Of a stretch of DNA of 64,000 nucleotides, positions 16,640 to 27,069 are shown one piece after another. Source of the DNA: Flavobacterium sp. ASV13 (GTDB taxonomy: Bacteria > Bacteroidota > Bacteroidia > Flavobacteriales > Flavobacteriaceae); contig NZ_JQJY01000003.1 of NCBI RefSeq assembly GCF_000745775.1, positions 434,001 to 498,000 on the forward strand, given 5' to 3'. Position 1 is the stretch's first letter. Each line of letters starts with the position of its first letter. Both the position numbers and the translations under genes were made by a program. The notes under the pieces are model-generated. The model saw only the letters and a list, made by a program, of their open reading frames with translations. It ran no database searches and was not told the DNA's origin.

Positions 16640-18571
16640 CTAGTAGCCTGGATTTTGATATACCGCTTTTTCTTCATTTGTCATAATCATTGCATCAAAT
16701 TGAACTTGCGGAATTGGACGTAAATAGTGATATGGCTTAATATCTCTTGCTACTGTAAGTGGTGTATGATTTCCGTATGCTGGACCGCAAATTTGGTACG
16801 AACTTGAAAGTTCTGTCCATTTTTGAGTACGAAGCAAATCGTACCAACGGTATCCTTCACCATAATATTCACGAGAACGCTCTGCCAAAATGTAATTAAT
16901 ATCAATAACTGCCGGTGTTGCTGCAGTCATTGCTGCACTGTTATCAGCTGATTTTGCTACATTTCCATTGTTATCAAATCTCCATTTTCCGGCACGAGCG
17001 CGTAAAACATTTACCAATTCTCTCGCACTTTTTCCTCCTTGAGGAGCTGCTCCCATAACAGCAGCTTCCGCAGCAATCAAATAAAGTTCTGATAATTTTG
17101 CAATATTATAAGGACGTGTGTTGGCTCCATTTGGAGAACCAAGTCCAGTTCCGTTATCTGTTCTATAAGTACCTAGTTTCCATAAACCTGGGAAAATAAT
17201 TCTACTAATACCGCTTGGAGCGATAACAAAATCAGATCTTCCTGGCAATACTCCTGCTCCAACAGCTCCGCCTTCTGGTCCGTTTCCTGCTGCATAAACA
17301 ATAGCTGGATTTTCAGCATTTAAGAATGAAAGTATTGCGCCTCCTGGAGCAACTGGCAAACCATTTGCATTATTTAAAGTCGGAGTCGTAATTCCTGCTT
17401 TGTTCCAGTTTCCGCGATAGACCGTTGTAAACGTTCCATCGTAACGAGAATCATTTGTTTTGTCGGCAAATGTATTCGCAATAGCGCCAATAGTTGGACA
17501 CATACGAACAAATGGACGACCTAAATGCTGTTCTGCTTCACGCTGTACTGAACTTACGCCAGAACTTCTTAAAACAGTATAATTTGGCGTCATCATCCAA
17601 ACAGCAAAGTTTTCTGGTGCATTACCATTTGAAAACGTAAGACTGCTGGCATTAAAAAATTCGCTTTTTTCTGTGTGGTCTGCATATAATACAATTTCGC
17701 TATTGCGGTCGTTGCTTCCTAAGTTTACATCGTAGTAAGTTGGTTGCAATGCAAATGCACCGTGGCTATCAATTCCTGCTGCTGCTACATCATACGCTTT
17801 TTGGAAATACCAAGCTGCATCATGCCCGTCTGGATCTACACGCGTAGTTTCAGGATAAGTTGGAATATTGTTTGGATTTTTCAACCACCATGCATACGTC
17901 AAATAAGCTTTAGCCAAATAAAGTCTGGCAGCCGTTTTAGTCACGCCACCTTTTACTCTTCCAACATCTGGCAAATCATTTACTGCTGTTACTAAATCAG
18001 GAAAAATTGCTTTTGTATAAACTTGTGGCACCGTATTTCTAACAGAGAATCTTGACGGACTTGTATTGAACTTAAGTTCGCCCGCTCCCAAATCTAATGG
18101 CACTCCGCCAAAAGTCTGAACTAACAAGAAATAATCAAATGCGCGGAAGAATCTAGCTTCAGCAATCATTGCGTTTGAAACAGTTCCAATTGCTGTAGCA
18201 TTTTCTATAACTCCGCTTGCCGTATTAATGTTGATAAATGCCGGTTGCCATAAAGCATCTGCACGGCTTGAAGAAGGCGTGATTGATCCAACGCCAGAAA
18301 GATCCATATCTTTGAAATTGGCATCGGCACTTTGTGCATAAGTTGCCTCATCAGTTCCGGTTTCAGTTGTATTATAGTAATAACCTTGTCCGTAAATATA
18401 ACGTAAATGTGCATACATAGAAGTCAATCCTGCTGTAACCCCTTTTTCGGTTTTAAAATATTCAGGAGTATAAATACTGCGAGGCTCTTCTTCTAAAACA
18501 TTAGAACATGCTCCCAGGAACAGCGCTATCATCGCTGTTGCCATAAAAGTTTTTATTTGTATAGGTTTCAT
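16640..18571 (-). CDS. susD: SusD/RagB-family xylan-oligosaccharide-binding lipoprotein
   Basis: This 643-residue surface lipoprotein has lipobox LFLGAC with the acylated Cys at residue 22. It shows typical SusD landmarks: EEEPRSIYTPEYF near the N-terminus, helical TPR-like repeats (AEARFFRAFDYFLLVQTFGG, TKTAARLYLAKAYLTYA), and the C-terminal AERSREYYGEGYRWYDLLR block. SusD proteins bind oligosaccharides on the outer surface and lid the SusC transporter. It starts 11 bp after susC ends, so they form one transcript. Xylan specificity is inferred from the surrounding enzymes. Confidence 0.95.
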   Translation of the reverse strand: MKPIQIKTFMATAMIALFLGACSNVLEEEPRSIYTPEYFKTEKGVTAGLTSMYAHLRYIYGQGYYYNTTETGTDEATYAQSADANFKDMDLSGVGSITPSSSRADALWQPAFININTASGVIENATAIGTVSNAMIAEARFFRAFDYFLLVQTFGGVPLDLGAGELKFNTSPSRFSVRNTVPQVYTKAIFPDLVTAVNDLPDVGRVKGGVTKTAARLYLAKAYLTYAWWLKNPNNIPTYPETTRVDPDGHDAAWYFQKAYDVAAAGIDSHGAFALQPTYYDVNLGSNDRNSEIVLYADHTEKSEFFNASSLTFSNGNAPENFAVWMMTPNYTVLRSSGVSSVQREAEQHLGRPFVRMCPTIGAIANTFADKTNDSRYDGTFTTVYRGNWNKAGITTPTLNNANGLPVAPGGAILSFLNAENPAIVYAAGNGPEGGAVGAGVLPGRSDFVIAPSGISRIIFPGLWKLGTYRTDNGTGLGSPNGANTRPYNIAKLSELYLIAAEAAVMGAAPQGGKSARELVNVLRARAGKWRFDNNGNVAKSADNSAAMTAATPAVIDINYILAERSREYYGEGYRWYDLLRTQKWTELSSSYQICGPAYGNHTPLTVARDIKPYHYLRPIPQVQFDAMIMTNEEKAVYQNPGY

Positions 18572-18582
18572 TGTTATCTTTT

Positions 18583-21500
18583 TTAAAATGTTAAATTAAG
18601 GCCAAGCAAAAAGGTACGAGTTGAAGGAGTGTTTGTTCCTAATGTCAGTAAACGTCTTTTGTAGAAATCAGTTACTGCAGCATTTTCGTTACCGTATGAG
18701 TTGGTTTCAGGATCCATACCAGTTTCTTTGTGGTAAGGTGAATAAATTACGAATGGATTCTGCACGGTGCAGTACAAACGAAATCTATCAACTCCTAAAT
18801 CCTTAATGAATTTTTCAGTAATATTATAACCAAGGGTGATTGTTCGGATTTTAACATAAGAAGCGTCAAAGTATCCTAAAGTTGATCCGTATTTTGGATT
18901 ATCATTACTTGAAATTCCGCCTGGTCTTGGATATTTTGCATCTGTATTTTCTGGTGTCCAATAGTCCACTTCTACGTTTCCTCTACGACCACTTAACATA
19001 TTTAAGTAACCTGTTGAAGAATACAGTGTACTGATCAAAACTCCTCCACTTTGAAAAGCTCCTACTACACTAAGATCTAAGTTTTTATAAGCTACACGAG
19101 TATTGAAACCTCCAAGGAAATCAGGATTTACATCTATGATTTGTCTATCCGCAGGTCCAATTTGTCTTGTTGGTGAACCATCTGCATTAAAATCTCCTGT
19201 ATATTTTACTTTAATCATACCAACATTTCCTCCCGGCTCATATTTAGTAAGATTTGCATCTCCTTGTTGCCAAAGTCCTGTTTTTTCATAATCAAAGATT
19301 ACATCAATTGGATGACCAACAAACCACCAGTTGTTTTCGTCACGAGTCTGTCCTGAAGATAGCGCTACAAGCTTATTTTTGTTTGAATAGAAGTTAACAC
19401 CAGCATCCCACGACCAACCATTTGCATTATCGATTATTGTTCCGTTAAGCGTAAATTCATAACCTTTATTTTGAGTTTGACCAATATTTGCTGTATAACT
19501 TCCCACACCTGCTGTTGGAGGCAAACCAACACTTAAAAGAATATCTTTTGTATCTGTAACATAATATTCAAATGTACCAGTTAACCTGTTTTTAAATAAA
19601 CCAAAATCAACACCATAATTCACTGTAGTCGAATATTCCCAACCTAAATCAGGATTAGGCAATGTCGATACATAATATCCTGTTGTATTTGTCTCTCCAA
19701 AATTGTATGGTCTTGAAGCTAAACTTCCTAATGTAGAATAAGGAGCAACTGCCTGGTTAGAAGTTTCACCATAACCTGCGCGTAATTTTAACTGCTCCAG
19801 CCAATTCACATTTTGCATAAATGATTCATTTTTAACATTCCAGCCAGCAGAAACCGCAGGATAAGTATGCCATTGATGTCCTTTAGCAAGTCTTGAAGAA
19901 GCGTCAGAACGAACAGTCGCTGTTAGCATATAGCGATTGTCATAAGAATACATAGCACGCGCCATGTAAGAAACCAATCCGCTTTGTTGATAGTCCTGAT
20001 TATCTGGGTTAACCGAAATTTCACCTGCCGCTCTTCCTAAATTGTAAAATTGGAAATCGTCTGAAGGAATATCTTTAGCGGAAATTTGTGATTTGTTGTA
20101 TGTTGTTTGTTCAGATGAATACATTGCAACGGCATTCACTTGATGTTTTCCAAAAGTACGATCGTATGTTAGTAAGTTTTGAATCGTCCAGTTCGTATTA
20201 AGAGTATTTGTTACAGAAGCCGTAGAAACTGTTGTTGGATTAATACTAAATACTCCTTCTCCTGTATATTGACCTCCATTAGTAGTACGGAAATTACCTC
20301 CTAAATCTAAATGAAATTTTAAACCTTCAACACCTGGAATTTTTACTTCACCGTATAATGTATTGTAAGAACTATAAGCTTTTGTCTGATCGATCCATTT
20401 ATCTCCCAAATTTTCTATAGTTCCTCTCGTATATACCCAGTTTTCATCTAATGGCATCTTAACCGTTCTTTTCAAAGAACCATCTGCATTATATGGATTA
20501 GATATAGAAGTCGTACTTAAAGTATTATAAAGACTTAAATTACCTCCGTTTGAAATAGAATAGTTATTATTAGTAGTGAAACCAACTTTAAAGTACTGTC
20601 CAATTGCTTGATCTACAGCTGCTCTCAATGTTATACGGCTGTAATCCTGCCCTGGCACTACTGCTTCTTCTTTGTAATAACTAGTTCCAAAATTATAGTT
20701 GCCCGTTTCAGTACCACCCGAAACGCCAACATCATGATTAGTCACTAAACCTGCACCATACATCAAATCCTGCCAATCTGTATTTATATTGTCAGCTTCA
20801 TCTGCGCCGTTTGTATAAAGCGGAGTAGTTGTTCCCGGAAGTGTAGCAGCTTTACGCAAAGCAACAAATTCAGGTCCGTTCATCATTGGGAATTTAGCAA
20901 AAATGGTTTTCAAACCACTGTATGTATTGTATGAAAACTTTGCTCTTTGTCCTTTTTGTCCTTTATTTGTTGATATTAAAATAACACCATTTGCACCACG
21001 AGATCCGTAAATGGCTGTTGCCGAAGCATCTTTTAAGATATCAATACTTTTAATATTGTCTGGACTGATATCACCAATCGATCCTGCAAATGGGACTCCG
21101 TCTAAAACTACCAGCGGATTGTTGTCAGCCGTTAGGGAACGTGTACCTCTAATACGAATTTGCATTTCGGCACCAGGTTTAGAAGATGTTTGATTCAATT
21201 GCACTCCCGCCAAACGCCCTTGCAAAGCCTGAGTAATATTAGCCGATGGTACTTCACGAATTGCCTCTCCTTTAATTGAAGAAACAGATCCAGTTACGGC
21301 CTCTTTTCGTTGCGTACCATAACCGATAACTACAACTTCCTGCAGGTTATTCTGGTTTTCCTCTAAAACTGCATTTATTTTATTCTTTCCTCCAACAGGA
21401 ATTTCTTTATCCTTTAAACCTAAAAAAGTAAATACTAAAACGCCATTTGAAGGCACGTTAGTAATAGAATAATTTCCGTCAAAACCTGTAGCGACACTGT

Positions 21501-21675
21501 TTTTAGTGCCTTTAACAGTCACATTTACCCCTGGAATTGGCCCACTTGCGTCAGATACAACTCCAGTTACTGTACTCTGAGCCGTCGCACTCACAGAAAA
21601 CAGAAACATCAGAGATAAAAACCCCAGACATTTCAGGAGCTTTGATTTGCTTTTAATTGTAAAAAAGTCAGTCAT
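18583..21675 (-). CDS. susC: SusC/RagA-family TonB-dependent oligosaccharide transporter
   Basis: This 1030-residue outer membrane protein has a signal peptide ending near VSATAQ. A carboxypeptidase-D-like domain spans about residues 34-112 (TVTGVVSDASGPIPGVNVTVKGT). The plug begins at EVVVIGYGTQRKEAVTGSVS and includes LQGRLAGVQLNQTSSKPG and RIRGTRSL. The 22-strand barrel ends in the terminal aromatic LNLTF. It imports glycan fragments bound by SusD using TonB energy. It is the first gene of the susCD unit. Its promoter at 21785-21823 carries a perfect palindromic operator overlapping the -33 element. Confidence 0.96.
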   Translation of the reverse strand: MTDFFTIKSKSKLLKCLGFLSLMFLFSVSATAQSTVTGVVSDASGPIPGVNVTVKGTKNSVATGFDGNYSITNVPSNGVLVFTFLGLKDKEIPVGGKNKINAVLEENQNNLQEVVVIGYGTQRKEAVTGSVSSIKGEAIREVPSANITQALQGRLAGVQLNQTSSKPGAEMQIRIRGTRSLTADNNPLVVLDGVPFAGSIGDISPDNIKSIDILKDASATAIYGSRGANGVILISTNKGQKGQRAKFSYNTYSGLKTIFAKFPMMNGPEFVALRKAATLPGTTTPLYTNGADEADNINTDWQDLMYGAGLVTNHDVGVSGGTETGNYNFGTSYYKEEAVVPGQDYSRITLRAAVDQAIGQYFKVGFTTNNNYSISNGGNLSLYNTLSTTSISNPYNADGSLKRTVKMPLDENWVYTRGTIENLGDKWIDQTKAYSSYNTLYGEVKIPGVEGLKFHLDLGGNFRTTNGGQYTGEGVFSINPTTVSTASVTNTLNTNWTIQNLLTYDRTFGKHQVNAVAMYSSEQTTYNKSQISAKDIPSDDFQFYNLGRAAGEISVNPDNQDYQQSGLVSYMARAMYSYDNRYMLTATVRSDASSRLAKGHQWHTYPAVSAGWNVKNESFMQNVNWLEQLKLRAGYGETSNQAVAPYSTLGSLASRPYNFGETNTTGYYVSTLPNPDLGWEYSTTVNYGVDFGLFKNRLTGTFEYYVTDTKDILLSVGLPPTAGVGSYTANIGQTQNKGYEFTLNGTIIDNANGWSWDAGVNFYSNKNKLVALSSGQTRDENNWWFVGHPIDVIFDYEKTGLWQQGDANLTKYEPGGNVGMIKVKYTGDFNADGSPTRQIGPADRQIIDVNPDFLGGFNTRVAYKNLDLSVVGAFQSGGVLISTLYSSTGYLNMLSGRRGNVEVDYWTPENTDAKYPRPGGISSNDNPKYGSTLGYFDASYVKIRTITLGYNITEKFIKDLGVDRFRLYCTVQNPFVIYSPYHKETGMDPETNSYGNENAAVTDFYKRRLLTLGTNTPSTRTFLLGLNLTF

Positions 21676-21784
21676 AAAAATTAAGTTAGATAGTTAATAT
21701 ATAGATTAAGTTAGTTTAGAATCATGAAGCAAAATCATGTGCTTTTTACAAGATTAAAAAGCATATGTTTTTGCATTTCTTTAA

Positions 21785-21823
21785 CAAATATATATAAAAT
21801 TTCAAATCGCACAACCGGTTGTG
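21785..21823 (-). promoter_or_regulatory. susC promoter with LacI-type operator
   Basis: Read on the minus strand, a TATATTTG -7 box (21785-21792) fits TAnnTTTG. A TTG lies 19 bp upstream inside a perfect 14-bp palindrome CACAACCGGTTGTG (21810-21823) with a central CG, the hallmark of LacI-family operators. The operator therefore covers the -33 element. The rest of the 545-bp gap up to the hairpin at 22173 shows nothing more than AT-rich sequence. Confidence 0.72.
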
Positions 21824-22172
21824 TATTATTTTTTTATTTACACCAAAAAAAATTACCACTTAAATTAAATACTGAATAATTTTAAAGCCAAATAATTAAA
21901 CGATTAACAACAAAACTTCTTTTTTAACAAAACATTTAAGTCTATATTAATTGATTTTCAATAATAACTAATAATTCCACAAAACTCAATAAAACTAAGA
22001 CTTACAGCATTTTAACATTAATAAAAACCATATAAAAATAAGTGTATCTTATACAATTTAAAAAATAATCTTAAACGACTATTTATGATTATAATAAGAA
22101 TCAAAATCAAGTTTTTATTTTGCCAGAAAAAGGAATCGTTTTTCACACAATCGCTTGCATAAAACAATAAAA

Positions 22173-22202
22173 AAAGCTTCTTTTGAAAAAAGAAGCTTTA
22201 AA
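22173..22202 (-). terminator. Terminator of the galM transcript
   Basis: A 10-bp stem pairs AAAGCTTCTT (22173-22182) with AAGAAGCTTT (22190-22199), with A/T runs on both sides, 21 bp past the end of the aldose epimerase gene. Confidence 0.85.
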
Positions 22203-22220
22203 ATTTTATTTGAGTCTAAT

Positions 22221-23195
22221 TTATTTAAAAGTAAATGCGAAAATCATTTCGTTTAAATAGCTTTCACCTACTCTCAAAATTGAATTTGGAAAATGGTTTT
22301 TATTTGGAGCATCTGGAAAATTTTGTGGTTCAAAACAAATAGCAGGAAAAGTTCCAAATTGATTATTATTTGAAAATGGTAAGTCAGGAAATTTTTCGGG
22401 AGTATAAACAACCATTGCCGGTTGATTCGAAAAAATATTCATATTAATACCGCTTTCTGCAGAAGACAAAGATGCTTTTAGCTGCTTTTCATTAAATACA
22501 AAAGTATCATCAAAACCTTTAAAATCTTCTCTTCTGATTTTAGCTTTTTGATTTCTATCAAAAGTAGTTCCTTCTGATTTATTTAGCTTCCCTGTCGGAA
22601 TCAATTTCGAGTCAACATCTAAATAAAAATCGCTGTTGATTTGAAGTTCATGATCTAAAACAGAACCTTTTCCGTTTAAATTTAAATAAACATGACTTGT
22701 CAAATTTACTAGAGTTGCCTGATCTGTAACAGCTTTGTAAGTAATTTTTACTTCGTTTTCTGGTGTCAATTCAAATATAGCTTCAATACTCAAATTTCCA
22801 GGATAACCTTCTTCAAGATTTTGGCTTTGATACGAAAACACTACTCGATCATCAGCCACTTCTTTTATCGACCAGAATTTTTTAAAAAATCCGTTTTCGC
22901 CTCCATGAAGATGAACGCCATTCTGATTTTCAACCTTATAAAAGATATCTTCAATTTCAAATCCACCACCAGAAATTCTGCCAGCATATCTACCGATACT
23001 TGATCCTAAAAATAGTTTTACATTTGAATAAGGCGGTTCAAGATAATCAGAAGCATTTTTCAAACCTGCTGCAACGTCATAGATTTCACCTTTTGCATTT
23101 TTAACCTTCAGTCCAATAACTGTTGCACCGAAATTAGAAATTGTCATTTCCAATGCCGATTTGTTTTTAATCGTAATTACCTCTAATTTTTCCAT
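22221..23195 (-). CDS. galM: Aldose 1-epimerase (mutarotase)
   Basis: This 324-residue cytoplasmic enzyme interconverts sugar anomers. Family landmarks are the substrate-binding GRYAGRISGG (about residue 70-79), the HLHGGENGFFKKFW block with the conserved HGG, the SHVYLNLNG segment carrying the second His, and the C-terminal CFEPQNFPDAPN with the catalytic acid Glu. It follows the transaldolase gene by 26 bp and ends the xylose-catabolic run, so it most likely speeds anomer exchange of xylose or arabinose before isomerisation. All recognised active-site blocks are present. Confidence 0.93.
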   Translation of the reverse strand: MEKLEVITIKNKSALEMTISNFGATVIGLKVKNAKGEIYDVAAGLKNASDYLEPPYSNVKLFLGSSIGRYAGRISGGGFEIEDIFYKVENQNGVHLHGGENGFFKKFWSIKEVADDRVVFSYQSQNLEEGYPGNLSIEAIFELTPENEVKITYKAVTDQATLVNLTSHVYLNLNGKGSVLDHELQINSDFYLDVDSKLIPTGKLNKSEGTTFDRNQKAKIRREDFKGFDDTFVFNEKQLKASLSSAESGINMNIFSNQPAMVVYTPEKFPDLPFSNNNQFGTFPAICFEPQNFPDAPNKNHFPNSILRVGESYLNEMIFAFTFK

Positions 23196-23221
23196 TTTGA
23201 TGCTCTACAGATTTTAAAATC

Positions 23222-23878
23222 TTATAAATTCATTTTTTTAGCATCTTCTACAAATTGGTTCAAACCAATATCAGTAAGAGGATGTTTCAATAAACCTTTA
23301 ATTGCTGATAATGGTCCAGTCATAACATCTGAACCTACTTTGGCACAATTAATTACATGCATTGTATGTCGCACAGATGCCGAAAGGATTTGTGTATTGA
23401 AGGCATAATTATCATAAATTTCTCTGATTTCAGCAATAAGATGCATTCCGTCAGTTGATACATCGTCTAATCTTCCTAAAAAAGGAGAAACGTAAGTCGC
23501 CCCAGCTTTGGCTGCAAGAAGCGCTTGTCCAGCCGAAAAAACTAATGTTACATTTGTTCTGATTTCTTTATCAGAAAAATATTTACATGCTTTAATTCCG
23601 TCAGCAATCATTGGCAATTTTACCACAATCTGCGGATGCAAAGCAGCAAGTTCTTCGCCTTCTCTAATCATTCCGTCAAAATCTGTCGAAATTACTTCTG
23701 CCGAAACATCGCCGTCAACGATATTACAGATATCCAGATAATGCTTTAAAATATTAGCTTTTCCAGTTATTCCTTCCTTAGCCATTAACGACGGATTTGT
23801 TGTTACGCCATCTAAAACGCCTAATGCCTGCGCTTCTTTAATATCATTTAAATTTGCTGTGTCAATAAAAAATTTCAT
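23222..23878 (-). CDS. tal: Transaldolase, short FSA/TalC type
   Basis: This 218-residue enzyme belongs to the short transaldolase / fructose-6-phosphate aldolase group. It begins [16 protein letters not shown], with [14 protein letters not shown], the Schiff-base Lys87 in VVKLPM, and [20 protein letters not shown]. In this locus it joins xylulose 5-phosphate to glycolysis through the pentose phosphate pathway. It lies between xylA (373 bp upstream, with two hairpins in the gap) and galM (26 bp downstream). Transaldolase versus fructose-6-phosphate aldolase activity cannot be settled from sequence alone; context favours transaldolase. Confidence 0.92.
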   Translation of the reverse strand: MKFFIDTANLNDIKEAQALGVLDGVTTNPSLMAKEGITGKANILKHYLDICNIVDGDVSAEVISTDFDGMIREGEELAALHPQIVVKLPMIADGIKACKYFSDKEIRTNVTLVFSAGQALLAAKAGATYVSPFLGRLDDVSTDGMHLIAEIREIYDNYAFNTQILSASVRHTMHVINCAKVGSDVMTGPLSAIKGLLKHPLTDIGLNQFVEDAKKMNL

Positions 23879-24057
23879 TGGTTTTTAGTTTTTATGTTAA
23901 TAGAGTTCATTAAGAAATTCTATATTTTCAATTCATAGCAAAATGAATCTTCAATACAGAAAAAATGGTATTATGTTTTAATTTGAAATAAAAAAAGTAA
24001 AAGAAATTACTTTGAAAAGACAGTAGAAATCCATCTTTTGAACAAGAAATTAATGAT

Positions 24058-24153
24058 ATGGCTGTTGCTGCTTCATGCAACGAACAGCCATACTTACTAA
24101 TTAATAAATTTTTCTCTGGCGCATCAACTAACCTTCAAATATGCACCAGAGAA
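24058..24153 (-). other. Two consecutive hairpins downstream of xylA
   Basis: In the 373-bp gap after xylA there are two strong inverted repeats. One pairs ATGGCTGTT (24058-24066) with AACAGCCAT (24083-24091). The other pairs TTCTCTGG (24112-24119) with CCAGAGAA (24146-24153), then GCAT with ATGC after one mismatch. Neither has a clean U-tract. They may protect the xylAB mRNA 3' end or attenuate read-through into tal. The remaining bases in the gap show nothing else. Confidence 0.55.
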
Positions 24154-24251
24154 GAAAAACTACAAAAAACAATCTTCATTTCGATTTTGTAACCTCACAC
24201 AAAACCGAAAATTATTTTATGCAAAAACTGTATTTACAGTTTGTTGATCAA

Positions 24252-25577
24252 TTAAATATATTGATTGATAATATTTTCAAACAATTCTTGTTTACCGCTT
24301 TGAAGATTTAATTCTCCATTTTCGTGAGCGATAGTATAAAGATCTTTTAGGTTTAATTTTCCATCAGCAAAATCTTTTCCTTTTCCAGAATCGAAAGAGC
24401 TGTATCTTTCCGTTCTTAATTTCTCGTAAGGAGAAGAAGTGATGATTTTATCTGCAGTCAGTAAAGCTCTTGCGAAAGTATCAGCTCCACCAATGTGCGC
24501 TAAGAAAACATCTTCTAAGTCAGTTGAATTTCTTCTGATTTTAGCATCAAAGTTAACTCCACCACCTTGCAATCCGCCAGCTTTTAAGAAAACCAACATT
24601 GCTTCAGTAGTTTCTTGGATATTGTTTGGAAACTGATCTGTATCCCAACCATTTTGGTAATCACCTCTGTTCGCATCGATACTTCCTAACATTCCCGCTT
24701 TTGCAGCAACTTCTAATTCGTGTTGAAAAGTGTGTTGTGCCAATGTAGCGTGGTTTACTTCGATATTAATTTTGAAATCTTTGTCTAAACCGTATTCTTT
24801 CAAGAATCCAATTGCTGTTGCCGAGTCAAAATCGTATTGGTGTTTTGATGGCTCCATTGGTTTTGGCTCAATAAAGAAAGTTCCATTAAAACCTTGTGCT
24901 CTTGCGTAATCTCTAGACATTGTAAGGAATTGCGCCATGTGATCTAATTCTCTTCCCATATCTGTATTTAATAAAGACATATAACCTTCTCTACCACCCC
25001 AGAATACATAGTTTTCTCCACCTAAAGCGATAGTTGCGTCAAGCGCTAATTTTACTTGTCCACCAGCTCTTGCTACTACATTGAAATCAGGATTTGTAGC
25101 TGCTCCGTTCATGAATCTTGGGTTTGAGAAACAGTTTGAAGTTCCCCAAAGCAATTTAATTCCAGAATCTGCTTTTTTCTGTTTTAAGTAATCTGTAATA
25201 AAAGCCAAACGTTTTTCTGATTCTGCGAAAGTTGGTCCTTCAGCAATTAAATCGTAATCGTGGAAACAGAAATAATCAAATCCCATTTTGCTGATGAATT
25301 CGAAAGCTGCATCTGCCTTATCTTTTGCAGCCTGATATGGATCTGAAGACTGATCCCAAGCAAAATGTTGCGTTCCTGGTCCGAATGGATCACTACCTTG
25401 TCCACAGAAAGTATGCCAGTAAGCGATTGCAAATCTAAAGTGCTCCCGCATTGTTTTTCCAGCTACAACTTGATCTGGATTGTAATATTTAAATGCCAAT
25501 GGATTATCAGATTCTTTTCCTTCAAATTTAATTTGGCCAATACCTTTGTAGTATTCTTTATCTCCTAAAACTATCAT
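24252..25577 (-). CDS. xylA: Xylose isomerase
   Basis: This 441-residue enzyme converts D-xylose to D-xylulose. It is the longer class II type, starting near [14 protein letters not shown] with the substrate segment [15 protein letters not shown]. Metal and substrate residues are visible in YCLHDYD-like [11 protein letters not shown] (catalytic His), [25 protein letters not shown] (metal Glu) and [18 protein letters not shown]. The C-terminal [20 protein letters not shown] is also characteristic. It starts 8 bp after xylB ends and is co-transcribed with xylB and the regulator. No anomaly seen. Confidence 0.97.
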   Translation of the reverse strand: MIVLGDKEYYKGIGQIKFEGKESDNPLAFKYYNPDQVVAGKTMREHFRFAIAYWHTFCGQGSDPFGPGTQHFAWDQSSDPYQAAKDKADAAFEFISKMGFDYFCFHDYDLIAEGPTFAESEKRLAFITDYLKQKKADSGIKLLWGTSNCFSNPRFMNGAATNPDFNVVARAGGQVKLALDATIALGGENYVFWGGREGYMSLLNTDMGRELDHMAQFLTMSRDYARAQGFNGTFFIEPKPMEPSKHQYDFDSATAIGFLKEYGLDKDFKINIEVNHATLAQHTFQHELEVAAKAGMLGSIDANRGDYQNGWDTDQFPNNIQETTEAMLVFLKAGGLQGGGVNFDAKIRRNSTDLEDVFLAHIGGADTFARALLTADKIITSSPYEKLRTERYSSFDSGKGKDFADGKLNLKDLYTIAHENGELNLQSGKQELFENIINQYI

Positions 25578-25585
25578 TTGTTCTT

Positions 25586-27067
25586 TTATTTAGTTGTTAA
25601 TATTAATTCTAATTCTTGTTTCCATTTTTTATAAGCCGTTTCATAAGGGGCTGCGTTGTGCAACGGTAAAAACGTCATTACGTGATCGTTGTCACTAACA
25701 TTAGCGCCAAATTTGCTATAATCACCATCTTTTAAACCAACTGCTCTTGCTGCACCAACTGCTCCGGTTGTATTGTAAATTTCAATTTCATGACCAATTA
25801 AAGTCGCTACAGTATTGGAGAAAATCTCCGAACGGAAAAGATTATCATTTCCGGCTCTAATGACATTAATCGTCGCATTATCCTCTTTTAAACATTCCAT
25901 TCCATACACAAACGAAAACGCAATTCCTTCTAAAGAAGCTCTGAACAAATGCGCACTGTTATGAATATTCAGATTCAGATTTAAGAAATGCGTTCCAATG
26001 TTTTTGTTGTTGAACATACGTTCCGCACCATTTCCAAACGGAATTACAACAACACCTTCTGATCCAACCTCAACATTCGAAGCCTTTTCGTTCATTGCTT
26101 CATAACTTTCGTTGCCCATATTATTTCGAAGCCATCTGTATTGAATTCCTGCTCCGTTAATATTTAAAAGTTTACCTACTCTCGGCGTTTCTAATTCGTA
26201 GTTTACGTGAACAAAATTGTTTACTCGAGTGCTTTTTCCAGACGACATTTCGCTTACTGCATAAAAAACGCCCGAAGTTCCGCCCGTAGCCGCAACTTCT
26301 CCCGGATTCAAAACATTTAATGACAACGCATTATTTGGCTGATCTCCTGCCCTGTAAACAATCGGAATTCCTGCTGGAAGACCCGATTCTTTTGAAGCTT
26401 TTTCAGTAACAACACCTTGATTTGTAAAATTCTCTACGATTTTTGGCGTCAAAGACTGATCGATTCCGTAGTAATCCAAAAGCCAGTCGGCTACTTTATT
26501 TTCTTTATAATCCCAAAGCATTCCTTCAGACAAACCGTTTTTGGTAGTCGTTACTTCGCCTGTTAATTTCAAAGCGATATAATCGCCCGGAAGCATGTAT
26601 TTAGCAATTTTATTGTAAACTGCTGGTTCATTTTCTTTAACCCATTTTAATTTCGAAGCCGTGAAATTCCCTGGCGAATTCAATAAATGTGACATACATT
26701 TTTCTTCTCCAATTTCGGCGAAAGCCTTATTTCCAATTTCAACCGCGCGGCTGTCACACCAGATAATAGAATTTCGAAGTGCATTTCCAGCTTCATCCAC
26801 AATCACCAATCCATGCATTTGGTACGAAATCCCAATTCCTTGAATTTTCGATGCGTCTATATTAGCTTCACGAATCGCTCTTTTGGTTGCCGTACAAATG
26901 TGCTGCCACCAAATTTCAGGATCCTGCTCCGCCCAATCCGGGTGAATCGAAAGAATTTCCATTTCGTTTTGCGGTTCATTCAAAACGATTACTTTTTTTC
27001 CCGTTTCAACTTCTACCAAGGCTGCCTTGACAGAAGAACTTCCAATATCATATCCGATATAATACAT
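25586..27067 (-). CDS. xylB: Xylulokinase
   Basis: This 493-residue FGGY-family kinase phosphorylates D-xylulose to xylulose 5-phosphate. The N-terminal phosphate-binding [13 protein letters not shown] (about residues 6-18), [10 protein letters not shown], and the C-terminal nucleotide-site region [14 protein letters not shown] are visible. The ATG at 27067 ([12 protein letters not shown]) is chosen: the in-frame extension to 27112 would overlap the upstream regulator gene. The regulator gene ends 2 bp before this start, and xylA follows 8 bp after the stop, so regulator-xylB-xylA is one tight operon. Confidence 0.96.
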   Translation of the reverse strand: MYYIGYDIGSSSVKAALVEVETGKKVIVLNEPQNEMEILSIHPDWAEQDPEIWWQHICTATKRAIREANIDASKIQGIGISYQMHGLVIVDEAGNALRNSIIWCDSRAVEIGNKAFAEIGEEKCMSHLLNSPGNFTASKLKWVKENEPAVYNKIAKYMLPGDYIALKLTGEVTTTKNGLSEGMLWDYKENKVADWLLDYYGIDQSLTPKIVENFTNQGVVTEKASKESGLPAGIPIVYRAGDQPNNALSLNVLNPGEVAATGGTSGVFYAVSEMSSGKSTRVNNFVHVNYELETPRVGKLLNINGAGIQYRWLRNNMGNESYEAMNEKASNVEVGSEGVVVIPFGNGAERMFNNKNIGTHFLNLNLNIHNSAHLFRASLEGIAFSFVYGMECLKEDNATINVIRAGNDNLFRSEIFSNTVATLIGHEIEIYNTTGAVGAARAVGLKDGDYSKFGANVSDNDHVMTFLPLHNAAPYETAYKKWKQELELILTTK

Positions 27068-27069
27068 AC

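Noticed and set aside
24058..24153. Possible tRNA-like structure
   Set aside because: The two separate hairpins do not give a cloverleaf, and no TTCGA or CCA-type ends were seen.
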